Positions 9,410 through 19,604 of a stretch of 64,000 nucleotides of DNA are shown one piece after another. The stretch comes from Synechococcus sp. NOUM97013 (lineage in GTDB: Bacteria; Cyanobacteriota; Cyanobacteriia; PCC-6307; Cyanobiaceae). The position numbers were made by a program, and so were the translations under genes. The stretch lies in assembly GCF_014279815.1 (NCBI RefSeq), contig NZ_CP047941.1, forward strand, positions 2,294,001-2,358,000, read 5' to 3'. The notes below the pieces were generated by a model, which saw only the letters and a list, made by a program, of their open reading frames with translations, made no database searches and was not told the DNA's origin. The first letter of the stretch is position 1. Each line of letters opens with the position of its first letter.

Positions 9410-10078
9410 CTAGTTCTGCTTGCTCACCTGCGAAAACTCGAGTTCGACTGGGGTCTCACGGCCAAAGATCGACAGCAATGCCTTGAGCTTGCTGCGCTCA
9501 CCCGACACCTCGATCACTTCACCCTGGAAGTCCTTGAAGGGTCCGGCCGTCACAAGGATCTGATCGCCCTCAGTGAGATCCACCTTGACGACAGTCTTCT
9601 TCTCGGCGGCGCGCTTGAAGATGCGGTCAACTTCCTGGCGGCTGAGCGGACGGGGTTTGATGTGGCCCCGAGCTTTACCCGTGGCGCGGCGATCCTCCGC
9701 ACCGACGAAGTTGATGACGTTCGGCGTGCTGCGCACCGCCATCATCGTGTCCTCATCGAGCACCATGCGCACCAGCACATAGCCAGGAAACACCTTCTCT
9801 TCCGTGGATTGGCGGCTGCCGTCCTTCTTGACCTTGACGGCGGGCGTCTCTGGAATCTCGATCTCCAGGATGCGATTGCTCACACCCAGGGTCACGGCCC
9901 GCTGCTCCAACGTGGCCTTCACCTTCTTTTCGCAACTGGATGCCACCTGGATGGCATACCAACGGGCGACACCGGTGCGCACTGCAGGCGTCTCAAGCGT
10001 GCCTTCCTCGCCGTCGTTCGGCGCAGGCAGATCCAGCACCTCGCTGGTCTCCGGCTGGCTTTGATCGAGATCAGACAC
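9410..10078 (-). CDS. nusG: Transcription elongation/antitermination factor NusG
   Basis: The 222-residue protein has an acidic N-terminal extension (about 1-38), the NGN domain starting at ARWYAIQVASSCEKKV, the segment VFPGYVLVRMVLDE, VINFVGAEDR, and a C-terminal KOW domain with EGDQILVTAGPFKDFQGEV. NusG binds RNA polymerase and links it to ribosomes or Rho. It sits between secE and rplK, the standard order. Confidence 0.97.
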   Translation of the reverse strand: MSDLDQSQPETSEVLDLPAPNDGEEGTLETPAVRTGVARWYAIQVASSCEKKVKATLEQRAVTLGVSNRILEIEIPETPAVKVKKDGSRQSTEEKVFPGYVLVRMVLDEDTMMAVRSTPNVINFVGAEDRRATGKARGHIKPRPLSRQEVDRIFKRAAEKKTVVKVDLTEGDQILVTAGPFKDFQGEVIEVSGERSKLKALLSIFGRETPVELEFSQVSKQN

Positions 10079-10140
10079 AGGTCAGGACAGAAAAAAGGGA
10101 CGAACGAAGCAGGTCGTAGCGATGGCAGACGGAAACGCTG

Positions 10141-10389
10141 TCAACGGAAGACCTGAGATGCTGCCCAGCCGTAGAAACGGCTGAGAGCTGCGATGGCGGC
10201 AGCGGAGAGGCTGACCATCAGGATCACCGCAATCGATTCACTGAACAGCTGCTGCCGGCTGGGCCAAACGACAAGTTTCAATTCCTCGAAGGTGGCCTGC
10301 AGGAATCCACCCTTTTTCCCAGGCTGTTCAGGGCCGGATGAAGGCGGCGGCGTCGCTGCTGCGGTGTCCTCGGAAGTAGGGCTGGTCAC
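10141..10389 (-). CDS. secE: Preprotein translocase subunit SecE
   Basis: The 82-residue protein has a Thr/Pro-rich cytoplasmic head, the conserved SecE amphipathic segment with FEELKLVVWPSRQQLFSES, and a single membrane segment (VILMVSLSAAAIAALSRFYGW). SecE clamps SecY in the membrane. I start it at GTG 10389, which gives the usual cyanobacterial length; no clear ribosome site is visible, and a start further upstream (10461) is possible. Confidence 0.92.
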   Translation of the reverse strand: MTSPTSEDTAAATPPPSSGPEQPGKKGGFLQATFEELKLVVWPSRQQLFSESIAVILMVSLSAAAIAALSRFYGWAASQVFR

Positions 10390-10484
10390 GGATGACGGAT
10401 CACAAACTCGTCTGGGCCGGTGCTGACGCCGGCTCAGATGGCACGTGACAGCAAACAACAATCGTACCGGACGCCTTCAGAGGG

Positions 10485-13277
10485 TCATTCCGGCTCAAAG
10501 CGGAACGGCTCAGACGGATCGCTACCGGCCAAGACCCGCACCGCTTGCGCACCGCTGAAGCGTTCCTCCAGCAGCTCGGTGGCCAGCGGGTTTTCCAAAC
10601 GGCGACGCAACACCCGGCGCAATGGCCTGGCGCCGTACTCCGGCTCATGTCCCTGGGTGACCAGCGCCTCGATCACACTGTCATCAACACGCAGTTCCAA
10701 CCCCTGCTCGCAAAGCAACTTGGCGAGATCGGCCAACTGCAGACGCACGATCCGGCTCAGATCCTGCAGCCCCAACGGCTTGAAGCGGATCACTTCATCG
10801 ATCCGGTTGAGGAATTCCGGCCGGAAATGCCGTCCCAGGGCCTCATCCACAGCGGTCTCGAGGGCCGAGTCGTCGACCTGAGCCTCACCCGACTGCGCCT
10901 GACGGGCTGAATCAAGAATGGCGCGGCTGGCCAGATTGCTGGTCATGACCACGACGGTGTGACGGAAATCGACGGTGCGCCCCTGCGAGTCACTGAGACG
11001 CCCGTCATCGAGCACTTGCAGCAGCACATTGAACACATCGGGGTGGGCTTTCTCCACCTCATCCAGCAGCAGCAAGGCGTAAGGCCGGCGACGGACCGCT
11101 TCGGTGAGCTGACCGCCTTCCTCGTATCCCACGTATCCCGGAGGTGCTCCAAGCAGGCGCGCCACCGCATTGCGCTCCATGAACTCGCTCATGTCGAGAC
11201 GCACCATCGCCTCGTCTTCATCGAACAACTGGTCTGCGAGAGCTTTGGCCAACTCCGTTTTGCCAACGCCGGTGGGGCCCAGAAACAGGAACGACCCCAC
11301 AGGCCGGCGGGGATCTTTCATGCCGGCACGAGCACGACGGATGGCCGCTGCCACTGCCTGCACCGCATCCAGCTGACCGATCACCCGATCACCGAGCCGC
11401 TGATCCAGTTCCAGCAGTTTCTGCCGCTCTCCGGCGAGCAGTCGTTGAATCGGAATTCCGGTCCAGCGAGCGACCACATCGGCGATGTCTTCCGCTTCCA
11501 CCTGCTCACGCAGTAAGGACGTGCCTTTGGCCTGATCCTGCGCGAGGGCCTCCTCAAGATCACTGCGTCGCTGTTGGAGACGGTGCAACTGGTCGTATTG
11601 CAGGCGGGCCGCTTCCTCCAGATCGCCCTGACGCTCCGCCTCGGCGATGGCATGGCGCAGGTCTTCGTCCTCCTGGAGAAGTTGACGCAACTCCTGCAGC
11701 TGTTCCCGCTCAGCCTGCCAGCGCTCACGCAGCTGCGTGAGTTGGGCCGAGGCTTCGAGTCGCTGCCGCTGCAGCTGCACCCGTTCCGCTTCCGGGGCCT
11801 GCTCAGCTGCAAGCACCGCCATCTCCACCCGGCGCAGATCCATCTCAGCGTCCTCCACCACTTGCGGTTTGGAGGTCACGTCCATCTTGAGCTGCGCCGC
11901 CGCCTCATCAATCAGATCAATGGCCTTGTCAGGCAGGCAGCGATCGCTGATGTAGCGATCCGCCAGGCGAGCCGCAGCCGTCACCGCAGCGTCCGTGATC
12001 GTCACGCCGTGATGCAGCTCATAGCGCTCCTTCACGCCGCGCAGGATCTCCACACTGAGATCGATGGAGGGCTCTGTGATCGGCACCTGCTGAAAACGTC
12101 GGTTCAGAGCGGGGTCCTTTTCAACGGTGCGGCGGTAGTCCTCAGGGGTGGTGGCCGCAATGCAGCGCAAGTCACCTTGGGCCAGCGCCGGCTTCAGCAG
12201 ACTGCCGGCATCGGCACTGGAGCGGTCGCTGTTCACCACGGTGTGCAGCTCATCGATGAACAGCACCACACCCGCTTCCGGATCGCTCACCTCCTGCAAC
12301 ACCTCGCGCAGGCGTTCCTCGAACTGACCGCGGAACTTGGCACCAGCGATCAACGCACCAGCATCGAGAGCCACCAGCCGCAAACCCTGCAGTGATTCCG
12401 GCACCTCGCCGGCAACAATCCGTTGGGCCAACAGTTCAGCAATTGCAGTTTTGCCCACCCCTGGAGCGCCGATCAGCACCGGATTGTTTTTGCCACGACG
12501 GGACAACACCTTGATCAGGCTGCGGATTTCGGCATCGCGACCGACCACGGGGTCCAGCCGTCCCGCTGCCGCTGCGGCGGTGAGGTCCCGGCCATAGCGA
12601 TCCAATGCCGTTGGTTCCGGCTCAGGAACGGGCTCAAGCTCCAAGTCATCGGTTGGCGCGAAGCGTTCGCTCCCCCCTGGAGCCGAATCAAAGGTGGCGG
12701 AGACCGGAGGTGGCTCCTCGGCTGGGGGCGGCATCGAGGAAGACAACGAGACGGGCGCCGCAGTGCGTGCCACAGACTCAGGCTCAGGGACACGCGGTGC
12801 GGCTGGCGGCGTCGGGCGACGCAGCTCAGCCTCAAGCCGATCGGCGGGCAAGCCAAAACGCGCGAAAAGGTCCGCCCCAATGCGCGGATCGCGTCCGATA
12901 GCGATCAGGAGATGCGACAACGCAATCAAGCGCGACCCCCAAAGGCCGCGAACCCGGTCAGCCTCTTCAAGAAGGGTTTCCAGGTCTTCACCGACGAACA
13001 GCTCATCGGCGCGCGCCATCGGTTGTTGAGCCAGAAACCCCTCGAGTTGATCGAGCAGCTGATCGCGTGGCAAGGCCAGGGGATCGACCTCCGCCTGAAA
13101 GCGTGGATCGGTGAACAGCGCCTGAATGAGGTGCTCCACATCCAGGTCGCCATGACGCCACCGACGGGCGCAGTCCTGAGCGCAGAGCAGAAGCTCCCAT
13201 GCGTCATCACTGAAGCGATCGGGCTCCACCGTGAGACTGGCAGGAGGCTGGGGCATCACACCGAAATCAGACGTCAT
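10485..13277 (-). CDS. clpB2: ClpB-type AAA+ disaggregase (second cyanobacterial paralogue)
   Basis: The 930-residue protein has a Clp N-domain (about 10-155), a long Pro/Glu/Ser-rich linker (about 165-235), a first AAA+ module (Walker [10 protein letters not shown], Walker [10 protein letters not shown]), a coiled-coil middle domain rich in Gln/Arg/Glu (about 405-535), and a second AAA+ module ([24 protein letters not shown], then [13 protein letters not shown]). The full middle domain marks it as ClpB rather than ClpC, and I see no IGF/IGL-type protease-binding loop. It should resolve aggregates with DnaK or play a housekeeping role. Of two nearby starts (GTG 13292, ATG 13277) I prefer the ATG, which has GAGG nine bases upstream. 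Confidence 0.88.
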   Translation of the reverse strand: MTSDFGVMPQPPASLTVEPDRFSDDAWELLLCAQDCARRWRHGDLDVEHLIQALFTDPRFQAEVDPLALPRDQLLDQLEGFLAQQPMARADELFVGEDLETLLEEADRVRGLWGSRLIALSHLLIAIGRDPRIGADLFARFGLPADRLEAELRRPTPPAAPRVPEPESVARTAAPVSLSSSMPPPAEEPPPVSATFDSAPGGSERFAPTDDLELEPVPEPEPTALDRYGRDLTAAAAAGRLDPVVGRDAEIRSLIKVLSRRGKNNPVLIGAPGVGKTAIAELLAQRIVAGEVPESLQGLRLVALDAGALIAGAKFRGQFEERLREVLQEVSDPEAGVVLFIDELHTVVNSDRSSADAGSLLKPALAQGDLRCIAATTPEDYRRTVEKDPALNRRFQQVPITEPSIDLSVEILRGVKERYELHHGVTITDAAVTAAARLADRYISDRCLPDKAIDLIDEAAAQLKMDVTSKPQVVEDAEMDLRRVEMAVLAAEQAPEAERVQLQRQRLEASAQLTQLRERWQAEREQLQELRQLLQEDEDLRHAIAEAERQGDLEEAARLQYDQLHRLQQRRSDLEEALAQDQAKGTSLLREQVEAEDIADVVARWTGIPIQRLLAGERQKLLELDQRLGDRVIGQLDAVQAVAAAIRRARAGMKDPRRPVGSFLFLGPTGVGKTELAKALADQLFDEDEAMVRLDMSEFMERNAVARLLGAPPGYVGYEEGGQLTEAVRRRPYALLLLDEVEKAHPDVFNVLLQVLDDGRLSDSQGRTVDFRHTVVVMTSNLASRAILDSARQAQSGEAQVDDSALETAVDEALGRHFRPEFLNRIDEVIRFKPLGLQDLSRIVRLQLADLAKLLCEQGLELRVDDSVIEALVTQGHEPEYGARPLRRVLRRRLENPLATELLEERFSGAQAVRVLAGSDPSEPFRFEPE

Positions 13278-13292
13278 CGCAGTCGGCCTCAC

Positions 13293-13694
13293 TCAGACGG
13301 ACGCCGAACGGGAGGACAGCGCGATTAGTTCCACCTTGTATCCATCAGGGTCTTCCACGAACGCAATCACCGTGCTGCCGTGCTTCATCGGACCGGGCTC
13401 CCTCACCACCCGGCCTCCCTTGCCGGCGATGCCAGCACAGGTGGAATAGATGTCTTCCACCCCAAGGGCGATATGGCCATAACCATCGCCGAGCTCGTAG
13501 CTCTGCGTATCCCAGTTGTGGGTGAGCTCAAGCACGGTGTTGTCCTTTTCATCCCCATAGCCAACGAACGCCAGGGTGAAACGACCTGATGGGTAGTCCT
13601 TGCGGCGTAGCAACTGCATGCCCAGCACGTCTGTGTAAAACGCCAGAGAACGGTCCAGATCACCCACCCGGAGCATGGTGTGGAGCATGCGCAT
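13293..13694 (-). CDS. gloA: Lactoylglutathione lyase (glyoxalase I)
   Basis: The 133-residue protein has the paired beta-alpha-beta-beta-beta modules of glyoxalase [62 protein letters not shown] and [15 protein letters not shown]. Metal ligands expected at H5, E57, H75 and E123 or neighbouring positions are visible. It isomerises the methylglyoxal-glutathione adduct. This is notable because a methylglyoxal synthase domain is encoded at 39.3 kb. It ends immediately before clpB2, probably in one transcript. Confidence 0.93.
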   Translation of the reverse strand: MRMLHTMLRVGDLDRSLAFYTDVLGMQLLRRKDYPSGRFTLAFVGYGDEKDNTVLELTHNWDTQSYELGDGYGHIALGVEDIYSTCAGIAGKGGRVVREPGPMKHGSTVIAFVEDPDGYKVELIALSSRSASV

Positions 13695-13812
13695 GATCTG
13701 GACTTATCGCTGCTACCAGCATGGTGCATCCGGTTTATTCATGCCCAACCACAGGGGGACGGTTGGCGTTGGTGCAGACCGACACAGTGCCGGGAGGCAG
13801 GGCGACTCATAG

Positions 13813-15132
<1,320 letters not shown>

Positions 15133-15161
15133 CCGTTCACCCTTTCAAGTCAGTTCAATCG

Positions 15162-15206
15162 ATCCACCCAAACCTCCGAAGCATCGGCACCTTGGGTGGA
15201 TTTTTT
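15162..15206 (+). terminator. Intrinsic terminator of eno
   Basis: ATCCACCCAA (15162-15171) pairs with TTGGGTGGAT (15192-15201), followed by a T run to 15206, 30 bases after the eno stop. Confidence 0.88.
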
Positions 15207-15228
15207 ATGGCTGGAATCTCAACAGCAG

Positions 15229-16911
15229 TCAACGTTGCTGAGATGACAGCGATTCCAGGCGAGCGTCCTTACGCAACTTGACCTGAAGCTTGAGCCATCC
15301 CATGCCCACCGGCACCGCAGCTCCCAGGGGCAGCAACGCCCAGAGAGGGCGGGCACTGGCTCCCATCAAGGCCGCCGCCACAGCCAGGCCACCGAGCAAC
15401 ACGGACTGACCAATGGAGTGCTGCGCCGTGACCATCCGCCGGAACTGGCGGTCGGATTCGCCCATCCGGATCTGCAGTTGCAGATCGCCTTGCTCAAGCC
15501 GTTCAAGACTTTCATCCAAACGGCGCGGAATCCCAACCGCCCGGGAACTCAAGGCACCGACCTGACGGCCGAGTTCATTGAACAGATCACTGGAGCCGGA
15601 TCCACTGGATGTCATCAGAGGCAGCAGATAGGGCTTGGCGATACCCACCAGGGTAAATCCAGGATCCAGGCTGCGACCGACGCCTTCAAAAGTGGACAGG
15701 GCCCGCATCACAAAAATCAGCTCCACGGGCAGCCGGAAAGGCTGGCCGTAAACGAGCTCGTACAAATCGGTGGACAACTTGTCGATGACCGAGGCACTGA
15801 AGGGAGGCGTCAGCGCGTCTTTGAGCATCAAGCGCACCAGCCGACGCACCGGACCGGGGTCAACATCCGCAGCAATCACGCCGGCAGCCTGCATCTCCTC
15901 CACCAGCAGGGCAGCATCACGCGCCGCCGCTGCACTCACCATGGAGCCGAGCCGGCGACGCAGGCGCTCAGACAACTGCCCCATCATCCCGAAGTCGTAA
16001 TAGATCAGGGCACCATCGCTGGCCACAGCGAGATTGCCGGGATGCGGGTCAGCGTGGAAAAAGCCGTAGCGAACCAATTGCTGCAGATAACTGGCCGCTC
16101 CGATCTCAGCCACTTCAGACGGATCAATTCCCGCCTCCAACAAAGCCGGACGATCGTTGATCTTGATACCAGGCAAATAGTCGAGACACAACACCCGACG
16201 GGTGCTGAGCTCCCAGATCACTCCAGGAACCCGGATACGGGACTCATCCAGAAACTGCTGACGGAAGCGGGCGGCATGCTGCGCTTCAAGACGGAAATCA
16301 AGCTCACGCAGCAGTACCCGCCGACATTCCTGGGCAATGGCCACCCAGTCACGTCCTCGCCCCCACTGGGGATGGCGTTGCAGCACTGCCGCCACCTGTT
16401 GCATCACCTCAAGATCAAGGCGGAACAGCACCTCAAGCCCAGGGCGCTGAATTTTGAGCACCACCTGGCGTCCGCTGCGCAGGCTGGCGCGATGCACCTG
16501 CGCGAGGGAAGCCGCCCCGAGTGGCTGCTCATCCAAATCGATAATCTCGGCGCAGCGGGCACCAAGCTCTTCCTCCAGCAAGGCCTGCGCCTGATCGAAG
16601 GGGAAGGAGGGAACGTTGTCCTGCAGGTCGGCCAGTTCAGCGACCCAGCCAGCTGGCAGGACATCGGGCCGAGCCGACAGCAGCTGCCCAAGCTTGATGA
16701 AGGCAGAACCCAGATGCAGCAGCTCCGCCGTCAACCAGCGGGCCCTCTGCTGCTGACGGGTCTGACGCCGCTCCGGCGTCATGCCACCGGGATAGCTCCA
16801 GCTGCGACTGTCCCACCACAACAGCACCACCAGGACCAGGACCGACCGCCAGATCCGCAACGCCCTCAGGCCCCTGCGCCAGGGGAGAGCGCGAGCCCGC
16901 CAACGGTTCAA
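15229..16911 (-). CDS. ABC1/UbiB family atypical kinase
   Basis: The 560-residue protein carries the UbiB hallmarks: the KxGQ motif in FIKLGQLLSARPD, the alanine-rich nucleotide loop PLGAASLAQVH, the invariant lysine in VVLKIQRPGL, YGFFHADPHPGN and the metal-binding YYDFGMMG. Hydrophobic segments lie near the N-terminus (about 22-35) and C-terminus (about 505-540). UbiB-like proteins act as ATPases supporting prenyl-quinone synthesis or lipid handling; in cyanobacteria this would concern plastoquinone or tocopherol-type lipids. It overlaps the small gene upstream by four bases. Confidence 0.9.
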   Translation of the reverse strand: MNRWRARALPWRRGLRALRIWRSVLVLVVLLWWDSRSWSYPGGMTPERRQTRQQQRARWLTAELLHLGSAFIKLGQLLSARPDVLPAGWVAELADLQDNVPSFPFDQAQALLEEELGARCAEIIDLDEQPLGAASLAQVHRASLRSGRQVVLKIQRPGLEVLFRLDLEVMQQVAAVLQRHPQWGRGRDWVAIAQECRRVLLRELDFRLEAQHAARFRQQFLDESRIRVPGVIWELSTRRVLCLDYLPGIKINDRPALLEAGIDPSEVAEIGAASYLQQLVRYGFFHADPHPGNLAVASDGALIYYDFGMMGQLSERLRRRLGSMVSAAAARDAALLVEEMQAAGVIAADVDPGPVRRLVRLMLKDALTPPFSASVIDKLSTDLYELVYGQPFRLPVELIFVMRALSTFEGVGRSLDPGFTLVGIAKPYLLPLMTSSGSGSSDLFNELGRQVGALSSRAVGIPRRLDESLERLEQGDLQLQIRMGESDRQFRRMVTAQHSIGQSVLLGGLAVAAALMGASARPLWALLPLGAAVPVGMGWLKLQVKLRKDARLESLSSQQR

Positions 16912-17237
16912 GGTCGCTCCTCCAGTCGCATGCTGAGTTCAGCGACCTGCGCACGCAAGCGATCGATGCGTTGCTGAAGCGGCTCGTGTGACTCCGGGTC
17001 GCTTGCCTGTTCTGATGCCGACCCCGAGTCACGGGTCTGTTGCAAGCGTTCGGCCTCAGCCTTCACTTCCTCCTGAAACAGATCCCATTCCTGACGGATG
17101 CGATCGGGAGCGTCCTGAACCGCCACAGCAACACCTGCGGCCGCATCGGCCACGCCTTCGCCGACGCGGGCAATGAGGCGATTCATGGCCGCTCTGAACA
17201 GGGCGTCCGGGGGAGTCATGGCCATTGATTCAGTCAT
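16908..17237 (-). CDS. Small conserved helical protein upstream of the UbiB-like gene
   Basis: I do not recognise the family. The 109 residues comprise an Ala-rich helix (about 12-45), an acidic helix (RIRQEWDLFQEEVKAEAERLQ) and a C-terminal coiled coil (about 85-107, with IDRLRAQVAELSMRLEE). There is no signal or membrane segment. The stop overlaps the UbiB-like start, so the two are translationally coupled and may act together. An internal ATG at 17219 is an alternative start. Confidence 0.72.
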   Translation of the reverse strand: MTESMAMTPPDALFRAAMNRLIARVGEGVADAAAGVAVAVQDAPDRIRQEWDLFQEEVKAEAERLQQTRDSGSASEQASDPESHEPLQQRIDRLRAQVAELSMRLEERP

Positions 17238-17276
17238 GAAACTGTGGCAGATCCCAAGGCGCTCACGTGACCTGCA

Positions 17277-17948
17277 TCAAGGGGTTGGTGGCGCAATCGG
17301 CGGAGCAAGAAAGTTCTGCGAATCAAACGTGGGTTGCGGTGTGCTGACGGGTTCGGACACGGGCAACACCTCTGATGGCCCTGAGTCCGCTTGAACCGGA
17401 GCCTCCATCACAGGAGTCGTCGGGAAGCCAGCATCTGTCTCCTGCACTGCAGGTTCGAGCGTTGGAGAGAGCGGAGTGCCTGGATCGGGCGCCATTGTTT
17501 CCGCCGCCGCCGGCAAGGTCACAGATGCTGGATCCTGCAGCTGCTCTGCTGTAACCGGCAGCACAGGGGCCGGCTGGGGGCTCAAATCGAGAGCTGGCTC
17601 ACGCAGAGCCGCCTGCTGCTGTGTCTCGCGTTGTTCAGCTTCTGCAGCAATCGCCTCGGCCTCACCATTGATCTGGCGCTTCTCTGCATCCCGGGCTTCC
17701 TTGGCCGTCACATCACCCATCAAGGGCTGATCGGCCCCATACAGACGCCGCAGGGAATCGAGGGACTGCCCGGGAAAACTACTTTGTTGAAAGGATGCTT
17801 GCTGCGTGCCCTGCTGACCTTGGCGCAGCATCACGATGCGCTGCGTGATGCCATAGCCCAAAGCGAAGCAAGAGCCGGCCACCAGAGGTCCCACCCAGAA
17901 CCGAGGGCGCTTGGGCCGCTTCTTTTCAGCGTTTCTGGTGGTACTCAT
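17277..17948 (-). CDS. Single-pass membrane protein of unknown function
   Basis: The 223-residue protein has a basic N-terminus (KKRPKRPR), one membrane segment (about 18-36, FWVGPLVAGSCFALGYGIT) and a long Gln/Pro/Glu/Thr-rich periplasmic tail of low complexity. I do not recognise a domain. The GC-rich base composition matches the housekeeping block and changes sharply just upstream of this gene, where the AT-rich lanthipeptide region begins. Confidence 0.68.
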   Translation of the reverse strand: MSTTRNAEKKRPKRPRFWVGPLVAGSCFALGYGITQRIVMLRQGQQGTQQASFQQSSFPGQSLDSLRRLYGADQPLMGDVTAKEARDAEKRQINGEAEAIAAEAEQRETQQQAALREPALDLSPQPAPVLPVTAEQLQDPASVTLPAAAETMAPDPGTPLSPTLEPAVQETDAGFPTTPVMEAPVQADSGPSEVLPVSEPVSTPQPTFDSQNFLAPPIAPPTP

Positions 17949-18410
17949 ATCAGATCCCGATTGATGAACACCGAGCCGTCGAACGCCCCCATTCTCACCC
18001 CGAATTAGGCTTAGTGCCGCTCAACGTCATAGATCGCGAGTAGCGACAGGCAACCTCTGTGCTGTCACGACCAGCAACGAGACGCCAACTACCCACTCGG
18101 TAAAAGCGAGATCCGGACAGAAACGAGTAAAACCAAAGCTGAGAACCGTTCGGCCAAAAACAAGTATTCAACCCTGACGCTCAATTTACATTATGAATCG
18201 ACTACATATAACACGAACAATAATCGTCAAACCTTTAGTATCTCGGAGCTATGCGCAACCAGGCAGGCTACGAATCAAGGCAAGATTAAAAATAGAATAA
18301 ACCCATAAGTGTTAAAACCAATATAAAGAAAGCATTAACCCCAAAAGCCAAGGAAAACACACTGCGTAGCATGAAATTGCACAGCACAACTACTTACACG
18401 AGCGCTTGCC
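17949..18410. other. Intergenic stretch, left edge of the AT-rich insert
   Basis: About 460 bases without a credible gene. The sequence changes from GC-rich to AT-rich within roughly its first 100 bases. It must hold the promoter of the precursor gene, but I could not fix a convincing -35/-10 pair. I see no tRNA, insertion-sequence end or direct repeat that would explain the insertion. Confidence 0.5.
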
Positions 18411-19022
18411 ATGAGTGGTTCACCGCAAGATTTTCTCCAAGCCGTATGGAGCAGCGATGCTTCAACCCAAGAATTTGCAAATAATCCAAAATCGTTTATG
18501 GAACGCTTTGGATTCAGCTACGGAGAGAACGTGAGGGTCATTCCTCATTTTGACAATGAAACCAGCGTAAATTTAGTAGTCCCCGAAAGCACTCCCGAGG
18601 TCGAAACTGCAGCTCAAGGCAATGCCGACCCAGCAATCAATACTTTAGTCAAAGCCAGCAAGGATGAAGCTCTTAAAAGAGAATTACTCGAAAACGGAAA
18701 AACAACTTTAGCCAATAATGGAGTACCGGTCATTTCAGGGATCAATTACCAAGTATTTGCAAACACCGCGACAGAGATGCATGTCGTAATTCCGACCAAT
18801 CCAGCGATAGCGCAAGCAAATGCAGAACTGGAATTGGCAGCTGGAGGATTGAGCCAAGGCGCCAAGTGTGGAGTCGGCGCTGGAGGTACTACGGTGGCTT
18901 GCGGCGCAGTTGCAATTGGCCTTGGTATCTTTAGCACAGGAGCCACAGCTGCAATAGCCGGCGGCACATCTGCCGTAGCAGCTGGTGGAACTGGCATAGG
19001 CTCAGCTGTTGCCAGCGGCTGA
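18411..19022 (+). CDS. Lanthipeptide precursor with duplicated NHLP leader
   Basis: The 203-residue peptide has two copies of a nitrile-hydratase-like (NHLP) leader: residues ~6-60 ending in SVNLVVPES and ~75-131 ending in EMHVVIPTN. Both carry an Asp-start helix, an N-P/G-K turn and a valine-rich strand. The cleavage signal ELAAGG ends at residue 146, leaving a 57-residue core. The core has Cys153 and Cys164, Ser148 and Thr160/161 at good spacing for two thioether rings, and about eight further Ser/Thr. It is otherwise Gly/Ala/Val/Ile, with a single charged residue (Lys152). It is followed by a strong terminator and the lanthionine synthetase gene. The class II assignment comes from that neighbour. 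Confidence 0.85.
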   Translation: MSGSPQDFLQAVWSSDASTQEFANNPKSFMERFGFSYGENVRVIPHFDNETSVNLVVPESTPEVETAAQGNADPAINTLVKASKDEALKRELLENGKTTLANNGVPVISGINYQVFANTATEMHVVIPTNPAIAQANAELELAAGGLSQGAKCGVGAGGTTVACGAVAIGLGIFSTGATAAIAGGTSAVAAGGTGIGSAVASG

Positions 19023-19087
19023 ATCCAGAGCCGAAAGAAATACTTTTCCAAAGACGCATCAACCTAAACACAAAACAAACAAACCAT

Positions 19088-19136
19088 GTTGCCGAAGACT
19101 CTTTTAACAAGAGGCAATACTTCGGCAACATTTTTT
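19088..19136 (+). terminator. Strong intrinsic terminator after the precursor gene
   Basis: GTTGCCGAAG (19088-19097) pairs exactly with CTTCGGCAAC (19120-19129), extended inside by CTCTT/AAGAG, followed by ATTTTTT. It should uncouple precursor transcription from lanM, allowing excess precursor. Confidence 0.88.
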
Positions 19137-19604
19137 GTTTAAGCTTCAAGAAAAAAGCGAACCAATAAAAAAGGTCGGATCAACGTGCAATAGCAAAGGC
19201 AGGTCCAGCAAAACCTTCAATGCCAATTATTCATTCCTTGGGGTCGCTGAATCATCTCGGCAGAGTCAAGCGAATCAAAGGCACACCTTCAACTTATAAA
19301 ACTCCAAACAAGACAGCCAAGGAGAGCAGCCATCACACTCACAGCTATCAGCCCTTGAATCCCAAAACATTCAGCTTAAAACCCGACAATAGTACACAAA
19401 ATTAAACTAGCTGCCCACACTAAAACAACCAGCTGGCACGATCAACCAGGTACTGACAATATCCTCCAATCAGAGCATCTACAAACCAGCAAATTGTCAC
19501 AAGTTGACTTTAAATTGCGCGACAAATGCTGCAAATACCGCTCAACCCCAAACATGACAAATTCATTTTGCGAACTATAATAATAATGCCAGCATAAGCA
19601 AGAC
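19137..19604. other. Intergenic stretch upstream of lanM
   Basis: About 470 AT-rich bases. A 61-codon frame at 19220-19405 has a Lys/Ser/Thr/Asn-rich product with no recognisable leader or GG motif, and I do not count it as a gene. The lanM promoter must lie here; TATAATAATAATG-like sequence near 19575-19588 is suggestive of a -10 region but also of chance AT-richness. Confidence 0.45.

Noticed and set aside
12423-13328. 301-codon open frame on the plus strand
   Set aside because: It lies opposite the clpB2 N-terminal half and has no recognisable product.
19220-19405. 61-codon frame as a second lanthipeptide precursor
   Set aside because: No NHLP or Nif11 leader, no GG site and no Cys in the product.
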